Below, piece after piece: positions 58,912-64,000 of a DNA stretch of 64,000 nucleotides (within the stretch, counting starts at the first letter, position 1; every line of letters begins with the position of its first letter). The DNA lies in contig NZ_JAOQNH010000001.1 in the NCBI RefSeq assembly GCF_025961205.1, positions 2,318,001-2,382,000 on the forward strand. Direction: 5' to 3'. The DNA is from Azospirillum fermentarium. GTDB lineage: Bacteria > Pseudomonadota > Alphaproteobacteria > Azospirillales > Azospirillaceae. Under the pieces are notes generated by a model that was not told the origin of the DNA, did not search any database, and worked only from the letters and a program-made list of their open reading frames with translations. The translations under genes were made by a program, and so were the position numbers.

Positions 58912-60675
58912 ATGCACATCCTCCTGAATGGAGCCGAAGGTCGGATCAACCTGTGCGACGGCATAAGTCATGCCTCGCTGGCAAGCTGGCTGTTCGATCT
59001 CGACCGCTTCTGCATGGTGGATGCGAACCCGGCCGCCGTGGAGTTCTGGGAGGCGGATTCCCGCGACGAGTTGCTGGAGCGCGATTTCGCCACCCTCAGC
59101 CCCGCCGCCCGCGCCCGTCTCCTTGACATGGGGGAACGGCTGCGCCAGGGACAGGTGGTCTATGATCTGTGGACCCTGTATCCCCGCGGGCGTCCCAAGA
59201 CCATCCAGTGCGAATGCCGGGGCGAGAAACTGGCCGACGGCCGCATCGCCATGCGCGTCACCGCCGCCGCCGCGCCGCCCCAGGTGGATTTGGGGTTGGA
59301 GGCGCTGCGCTGGACCGAGGCGTTCCGTCAGACGCCGTTGGCGATTTCCGTCTACACCCAGGATGGCGACTGTCTGATTCAAAATCCCGCGGCCATCCTG
59401 GCCCTGGGGATCAAGCCGCCGCTGCTGGATCACGTGCGCAACCGGACCGCCGCGCAAGCCGCGCTGGTCGCCCTGAGTGACGGTGAGACCACCCGCCTGA
59501 CCGCGGAGGTGATGACCCAGCGGGGGGCACGCCACCACGATCTCTATCTGCGGCGCACCCTGGACCCCGCCACCGGCCGCACGGTGATCCTGGTGCAGGA
59601 GTTGGACGTGACCGAGCGGGAGGACGCGCGCCGCCGGCTGGAACGCAGCGAGGCATTGTTGTCCGGTGTGCTGGCCGGTTCCACCGATGGGATGATGGCC
59701 TTCTGCCCCGTGACCGGGAATGACGGGACCATCCGGGATTTCGAATGCCGGCTGGCCAACCCCGCCGCCGGGCGCCTGCTGGGGGTGGATCACGCCACCC
59801 TGCCCGGCCGGACCGCCAGCGACCTTTTCGGTACCGACCCCGTTCTGCTGGACCGTTGCCTGCGGGTGGTGCAGACGGGGGAACCGCTGGAGACCGTCAC
59901 CGTGGGGCGTCTGCGGCTGAAGGCCGTCCGGCTGGACGAGGGTTTCACTCTCAACCTGTCGCCTCTCGCCTCCCTGCCCTCCCCCCAGCCACGGCGTCCG
60001 CAGGGGGGATCCCTGTCCTGCGGCAGCGGCGGCCCCGGCGAGAATGAGTGCGTGAAGCGGGGCGCTTCGCCGGTCATGGCCCTTGTGGGGGTGTTGGACC
60101 GGCTGGCCGCCACCGGGCTGACCGCGGAACAGGCGGCGCTGCTGGCCTCGGCCCGTCAGATGGCGGCCATGGCCCAAGAACAGGACAAGGAAAACCCGGT
60201 CTGTTCGGTCTGCCCCCAGCCCTGCGCCCCGGCGGCGGTTCCATCCGCCGTGGCCGGCGGCAGCCGGCTGGACCGGCTGTCGTCATGGGCGCAGCACCGC
60301 GGCGGGCGGCTGCTGGTGGTGGACGACAGCCCCACCAACCGCATGGTCACCGGGGCTGTGCTGGGAAAGGCCGGATTCACGATCGAGCTCGCCGCCAGCG
60401 GGGAAGAGGCGGTGCGCATGGTGGCCGACGCGGCGGAACCGCCCGAAGCGGTGCTGATGGACATCGCCATGCCCGGTATGGACGGGATGGCCGCCACCGC
60501 CGCCATCCGGTCCTTGCCCGGCGGGCGCGGGCAGATGCCGATCATCGCCGTCACCGCCCACGCCGACCCGGAGGACCGCGACCGGTGCCTGCAATCGGGC
60601 CTGGACGATTACCTGTCCAAACCGGTGCCCAAGGTGGAGCTTCTGGCGGCGCTGGAGCGCTGGCTCACTCCGTGA
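58912..60675 (+). CDS. PAS - degenerate dimerisation helix - receiver protein (kinase-less hybrid)
   Basis: From ATG 58912 the protein has about 587 residues. It holds a PAS-like region with FDLDRFCMVDANPAAVEFWE, a second with ISVYTQDGDCLIQNPAAILA and VQELDVTEREDARRR, a third with GMMAFCPVTGN and DFECRLANPAAGRLLGVDHA, a helical stretch VMALVGVLDRLAATGLTAEQ that resembles a HisKA dimerisation helix without its phospho-histidine, and a C-terminal receiver: LVVDDSPTNRMV, MDIAMPGMDGM (phospho-Asp) and LSKPVP. The ATPase domain is absent. A Pro/Gly-rich insert (LPSPQPRRPQGGSLSCGSGG) precedes the helix. Upstream starts at 58888 (ATG) or 58882 (TTG) are possible. Output is unknown. It overlaps the LysR gene by 11 bases at the 3' end. 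Confidence 0.8.
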   Translation: MHILLNGAEGRINLCDGISHASLASWLFDLDRFCMVDANPAAVEFWEADSRDELLERDFATLSPAARARLLDMGERLRQGQVVYDLWTLYPRGRPKTIQCECRGEKLADGRIAMRVTAAAAPPQVDLGLEALRWTEAFRQTPLAISVYTQDGDCLIQNPAAILALGIKPPLLDHVRNRTAAQAALVALSDGETTRLTAEVMTQRGARHHDLYLRRTLDPATGRTVILVQELDVTEREDARRRLERSEALLSGVLAGSTDGMMAFCPVTGNDGTIRDFECRLANPAAGRLLGVDHATLPGRTASDLFGTDPVLLDRCLRVVQTGEPLETVTVGRLRLKAVRLDEGFTLNLSPLASLPSPQPRRPQGGSLSCGSGGPGENECVKRGASPVMALVGVLDRLAATGLTAEQAALLASARQMAAMAQEQDKENPVCSVCPQPCAPAAVPSAVAGGSRLDRLSSWAQHRGGRLLVVDDSPTNRMVTGAVLGKAGFTIELAASGEEAVRMVADAAEPPEAVLMDIAMPGMDGMAATAAIRSLPGGRGQMPIIAVTAHADPEDRDRCLQSGLDDYLSKPVPKVELLAALERWLTP

Positions 60676-61618
60676 CGGCCCGGGCGGCGGCGGGGCGGGT
60701 CACCGCCGCCGGCAGCCCCGCGTCCCAGTACGGTTCCGGCCCGAAGCGGGCCGCCAGGAACGCCACCAGCGCCCGCACCTTGGACGACAGGTGGCGGTTC
60801 TGCGGATAGACGGCATGGACCGCCGATTCCGACACGTAGCAATCGAACAGCAGGCAGCGCAGCGCCCCCGCCTCCACCGCCTGCCCGCACATGAAGGTGG
60901 GCAGCACCGCGATCCCCTGCCCCGCCATGGCGGCGGCCATCAGCAGGTCGCCGTTGTTGGCCCGCAGAACCCCCGACACCCGCACCGATTTCACCTCGGT
61001 CCCCACGCGGAACTGCCATTGTTCGGCGGCGGGGGTGTTGGTGTAGAGCAGGCAGCGGTGATGGGCCAGATCCTCCGGCGCCTCGGGCGTGCCTTCGCGG
61101 TCCAGATAGGCGGGGCTGGCCACCAGCACCCGGCGAGACGGGGCCAGCCGGCGGGCGATCAGCGAGCTGTCGCGCAGCCGCCCGATGCGCACCGCCATGT
61201 CGAACCCCTCGTCCACCAGATCGACGTAACGGTCGTTCAGTTCCACATCCACCTCGATGGCCGGGTGCTGGGCCATGAAGGCGGTGATGGCCGGGGCCAG
61301 ATGCTGGATGCCGAACGACAGCGGCGCGGCCAGCTTCAGCCGCCCCCGCGGCGACGCCTGAAGGTCGGAGGCCGCCTGCTCCGCCTCTTCCAGGTCGGCC
61401 AGAATGCGCTGGCAGCGGTCATAGAACGCCTGCCCCACCTCGGTCAGGCTGAGACGGCGGGTGGTGCGGTTGAGCAGCCGGGCGCCCAGCCGGTTTTCCA
61501 GATCGGCCACCCGCCGCGACACCACCGATTTCGACAGGTTCAAACGGTCGGCGGCGGCGGTGAAGCTGCGGGCGTCCACCACCTTGATGAAGGCCAGCAT
61601 GTCGTCGAGACGGTCCAT
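60665..61618 (-). CDS. LysR-family transcriptional regulator
   Basis: The 317-residue regulator has the N-terminal helix-turn-helix FIKVVDARSFTAAADRLNLS, KSVVSRRVADLENRLGARLL and NRTTRRLSLTEVGQAFYDRC, and a periplasmic-binding-like effector domain from about 90. The helix-turn-helix is of the AaeR/DmlR-like LTTR group. ATG 61618 is chosen; a GTG at 61654 would extend it. It is divergent from wrbA across 131 bases, so wrbA and the following genes are its probable targets, perhaps with a quinone or phenolic effector. Confidence 0.92.
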   Translation of the reverse strand: MDRLDDMLAFIKVVDARSFTAAADRLNLSKSVVSRRVADLENRLGARLLNRTTRRLSLTEVGQAFYDRCQRILADLEEAEQAASDLQASPRGRLKLAAPLSFGIQHLAPAITAFMAQHPAIEVDVELNDRYVDLVDEGFDMAVRIGRLRDSSLIARRLAPSRRVLVASPAYLDREGTPEAPEDLAHHRCLLYTNTPAAEQWQFRVGTEVKSVRVSGVLRANNGDLLMAAAMAGQGIAVLPTFMCGQAVEAGALRCLLFDCYVSESAVHAVYPQNRHLSSKVRALVAFLAARFGPEPYWDAGLPAAVTRPAAARAVTE

Positions 61619-61749
61619 CGGACTGTTCCGCTGCGGAGAACAATGAAATGCCACCCTGCCGGATTACCGGGACGCCTTCAATGCATTACTTCTAGGTCAC
61701 CAACCGGCGGCACACCGCCGCCGGAACCCACACCGAAAGGGGAACAGGG

Positions 61750-62349
61750 ATGGCCAAGGTTCTGGTGCTGTACTACAGCAGCTACGGTCACATCGCGACG
61801 ATGGCCCAGGCGGTTGCCGAGGGTGCCGCGTCGGTGCCCGGCACCGAGGTGACGGTGAAGCGCGTGGCCGAGACCGTGCCGGAAGAAATCCGCGTCAAGG
61901 CCCATTACAAGGACGATCCCACCCCCGTGGCCACCGTGGACGAGCTGCCCGGTTACGACGCCATCATCATCGGCACGCCGACCCGTTACGGCAACATGGC
62001 GGCGCAGATGAAGAACTTCCTCGACCAGACCGGCGGCCTGTGGGCGCGCGGCGCGCTGAACGGCAAGGTGGGCAGCGCCTTCACCTCCACCGCCACCCAG
62101 CACGGCGGGCAGGAAAGCACCATCCTCAGCACCCACATCGTCCTGCTGCACCTGGGCATGGTGATCGTCGGCCTGCCCTATTCCTTCCAGGGTCAGATGG
62201 GCGTGGACGAGGTGAAGGGCGGTTCGCCCTATGGCGCCTCCACCATCGCCGGCGGCGACGGCTCGCGCCAGCCCTCGGCGGCGGATCTGGACGGTGCGCG
62301 CTATCAGGGCCGCCACGTGGCGGAAATCGCGGGCAAGCTGACCGCCTGA
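61750..62349 (+). CDS. wrbA: NAD(P)H:quinone oxidoreductase type IV
   Basis: The 199-residue flavodoxin-like enzyme reduces quinones by two electrons, avoiding semiquinones. It has the FMN-binding start [52 protein letters not shown] and the [12 protein letters not shown] loop characteristic of WrbA. RBS AGGGGAACAGGG precedes ATG 61750. It is first in a wrbA - glutathionyl-hydroquinone reductase - pirin unit. Confidence 0.96.
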   Translation: MAKVLVLYYSSYGHIATMAQAVAEGAASVPGTEVTVKRVAETVPEEIRVKAHYKDDPTPVATVDELPGYDAIIIGTPTRYGNMAAQMKNFLDQTGGLWARGALNGKVGSAFTSTATQHGGQESTILSTHIVLLHLGMVIVGLPYSFQGQMGVDEVKGGSPYGASTIAGGDGSRQPSAADLDGARYQGRHVAEIAGKLTA

Positions 62350-62380
62350 TCCCTCTTCTCTTTCACAAAGGAGGCTCCCG

Positions 62381-63331
62381 ATGGGCTTGCTGATCGACGG
62401 CCGTTGGCATGACCGCTGGTACGACACCTCGACCACCGGGGGCGCCTTTGTCCGGCCCGATACCCAGTTCCGCGACCGGGTGTCCGACGACGGTTCCACA
62501 CCGTTTCCGGCGGAAGCCGGGCGCTATCACCTCTATGTCTCCTACGCCTGCCCGTGGGCGCACCGCACGCTGATCGCCCGCGCGCTGAAGAAGCTGGACG
62601 ATGTGATTTCCGTCACCGTGGTCGATCCGCTGATGCGCGAGCACGGCTGGGTCATCCCCGAGGGATCGGACCCGGTGAACAACGCCCGCTTCCTGCACGA
62701 GGTCTACACGCGGGCGGAGCCGGACTACACGGGCCGGGTGACGGTGCCGGTGCTGTGGGACAAGGAAAACGGCACCATCGTCAGCAACGAATCCGCCGAC
62801 ATCCTGCGGATGCTCAACAGCGCCTTCAACGCCGTCGGCGATGCGTCGGTGGATCTCTACCCCGAGGATCTGCGCGGCGAGATCGACGCCCTGAACACCG
62901 TCATCTATGACCGGGTGAACAACGGGGTGTACAAGGCCGGCTTCGCTACCGCCCAGGACAAGTACGAGGCGGCGTTCGACGCGCTGTTCGCCACCCTGGA
63001 CGATCTCGACGCCCGGCTGTCCACCCGCCGCTATCTGCTGGGGGACCGCATCACCGAAGCGGATTGGCGCCTGTTCACCACGCTGGTGCGGTTCGACGCG
63101 GTGTATGTGGGGCATTTCAAGTGCAACCTGCGCCGCATCGCCGATTACCCGCACCTGTCGGGGTATCTGCGGGATCTCTATCAGGTTCCGGGCATCGCCG
63201 GGACCGTCCATTTCGACCACATCAAGCGGCATTATTACGCCAGCCACACCCAGATCAATCCCACGGCCATCGTGCCCAAGGGACCGGCGCTCGACCTCGA
63301 CGCCCCCCATGGCCGCGGCCGCCTCGGGTAA
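62381..63331 (+). CDS. yqjG: Glutathionyl-hydroquinone reductase (Xi-class GST, YqjG/EcM4-like)
   Basis: The 316-residue Xi-class glutathione transferase reduces glutathionyl-hydroquinones to hydroquinones. The catalytic cysteine C57 is in YACPWAHRT. VTVPVLWDKENGTIVSNESA is the glutathione-site loop, and the C-terminal helical domain has DRITEADWRLFTTLVRFDAV and YVGHFKCNLRRI. Length fits the family (about 320). AAGGAGG lies just before the ATG. It follows wrbA by 31 bases, which makes chemical sense: quinone reduction followed by removal of glutathione conjugates. Confidence 0.94.
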   Translation: MGLLIDGRWHDRWYDTSTTGGAFVRPDTQFRDRVSDDGSTPFPAEAGRYHLYVSYACPWAHRTLIARALKKLDDVISVTVVDPLMREHGWVIPEGSDPVNNARFLHEVYTRAEPDYTGRVTVPVLWDKENGTIVSNESADILRMLNSAFNAVGDASVDLYPEDLRGEIDALNTVIYDRVNNGVYKAGFATAQDKYEAAFDALFATLDDLDARLSTRRYLLGDRITEADWRLFTTLVRFDAVYVGHFKCNLRRIADYPHLSGYLRDLYQVPGIAGTVHFDHIKRHYYASHTQINPTAIVPKGPALDLDAPHGRGRLG

Positions 63332-63343
63332 GGAACCACTGAC

Positions 63344-64000
63344 ATGATCGAGCTTCGCCCCTTCGACCGCCTTGGCCGTTTCGACGCCGATTGGCTGAAG
63401 GCCCGCTATCATTTCAGCTTCGCCGACTACCACGACCCCGCGCGCATGGGGGTGGGGATGCTGCGGGTGTGGAACGACGACATCATCCTGCCCGGCACCG
63501 GCTTTCCGCCCCACCCGCACCGCGACATGGAAATCGTCACCTATGTCCGCGAGGGCGCCATCACCCACGAGGATCATCTGGGCAACCGTGGCCGCACCGA
63601 GGCCGGGGACGTGCAGGTGATGTCCGCCGGATCGGGGATCGTGCACGCCGAATACAATCTGGACGCGGAGCCGGCGCTGATCTACCAGATCTGGATCCGC
63701 ACCGACGCCCGCGGCCACACCCCGCGCTGGGCCAACCGCCAGTTCCCCAAGGACGAGCGGGCGGGCCAGCTGGTCCCCCTCGCCTCCGGCCGCCCGGAGG
63801 ACGAGGCGGCGGGTGCGCTCCACATCAACCAGAACGCCGCGGTTCTGGGCGCCACCCTGAAGGCGGGGCAGACCATCACCCACGCCATGGCGCCGGACCG
63901 CTGCGGTTATCTGGCCGTGGCCAAGGGGGCGGTGACGCTGAACGGCCAGCCTATGGGCTTGCGCGACGGCGCGGCCATCGAGGACGAGCCGTCCCTGACC
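63344..64000 (+). CDS. Pirin family protein (partial, runs off the window)
   Basis: The visible 219 codons start at ATG 63344 (MIELRPFDRLGRFDADWLKA) and show the bicupin pirin fold with metal ligands in FPPHPHRDMEIVTYV and HEDHLGN, plus SAGSGIVHAEYN. Some pirins (YhhW) are quercetin 2,3-dioxygenases, others regulators. It is 12 bases after the hydroquinone reductase, so it is the third gene of the quinone unit. The C-terminus is outside the window. Confidence 0.93.
   Translation, partial: MIELRPFDRLGRFDADWLKARYHFSFADYHDPARMGVGMLRVWNDDIILPGTGFPPHPHRDMEIVTYVREGAITHEDHLGNRGRTEAGDVQVMSAGSGIVHAEYNLDAEPALIYQIWIRTDARGHTPRWANRQFPKDERAGQLVPLASGRPEDEAAGALHINQNAAVLGATLKAGQTITHAMAPDRCGYLAVAKGAVTLNGQPMGLRDGAAIEDEPSLT

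Overview
The window is about 64 kb of GC-rich chromosome from a free-living alphaproteobacterium. The aapJQMP amino-acid transporter, the hfq-hflX-trkA block, dxs-ispA-xseB, the GC-biased third codon positions and the tRNA-Ile2 type all fit the Rhodospirillales, probably Azospirillum or a relative. There is no 16S gene here, so this placement is an inference from gene content and not a species call.

Positions 1-12 kb carry ordinary metabolism: the end of a cytochrome bd oxidase operon (cydA'-cydB), a soluble receptor with reversed architecture (chemotaxis signalling tip first, Cache-like sensor second), an amidase, hisI and a MetC-like lyase, then the aap operon and a HisC-like aminotransferase with a small monooxygenase-fold protein. 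Two things stand out. Between the amidase and hisI lie two tandem 62-nt transcription units on the minus strand. Each has an FNR/FixK box centred 41.5 bp upstream of the predicted start, a -10 box, an unpaired anti-Shine-Dalgarno motif and a strong intrinsic terminator. They look like twin oxygen-regulated small RNAs. The aapQ permease gene is intact except for one in-frame TGA.

Positions 12-16.6 kb hold a possible conflict/immunity locus: a CHAT protease - STAND NTPase - TPR protein with six nearly identical 41-residue repeats, plus a small overlapping companion gene. A large MITE-like inverted repeat lies next to it.

Positions 16.7-40.5 kb form a Fur-controlled catecholate siderophore island. 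It has a TonB-dependent receptor, an EntS exporter, an RND adaptor and pump, entC-entE-entB-entA, an MbtH-like protein, a two-module NRPS (C-A-T-C-A-T-TE), an exported Fes/IroE-type esterase and a convergent PepSY/DUF3649/DUF3325 operon. Three Fur boxes precede the three transcription units. The second adenylation domain has the exact serine code. The first has acidic pocket residues that suggest a basic amino acid, so the product is probably a (DHB-Xaa-Ser)n tricatechol rather than enterobactin.

Positions 40.7-48.1 kb are housekeeping: mazG, an inositol-phosphatase family gene, hflX, hfq, a HAD phosphatase, trkA, a TauE/SafE permease and a tRNA(CAU). Positions 48.1-50.4 kb are a decayed mobile region (an ISAs1-family remnant cut by a complete IS256-family element). 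Positions 50.5-64 kb return to core genes (tlyA, a HWE/HisKA_2-type kinase, dxs, ispA, xseB, an HDAC-like deacetylase) followed by stress functions: a TusA-like protein divergent from an SqrR/BigR-like ArsR regulator, DUF423, a PAS/receiver protein that has lost its kinase domains, and a LysR regulator divergent from a wrbA - glutathionyl-hydroquinone reductase - pirin quinone-defence operon that runs off the end.
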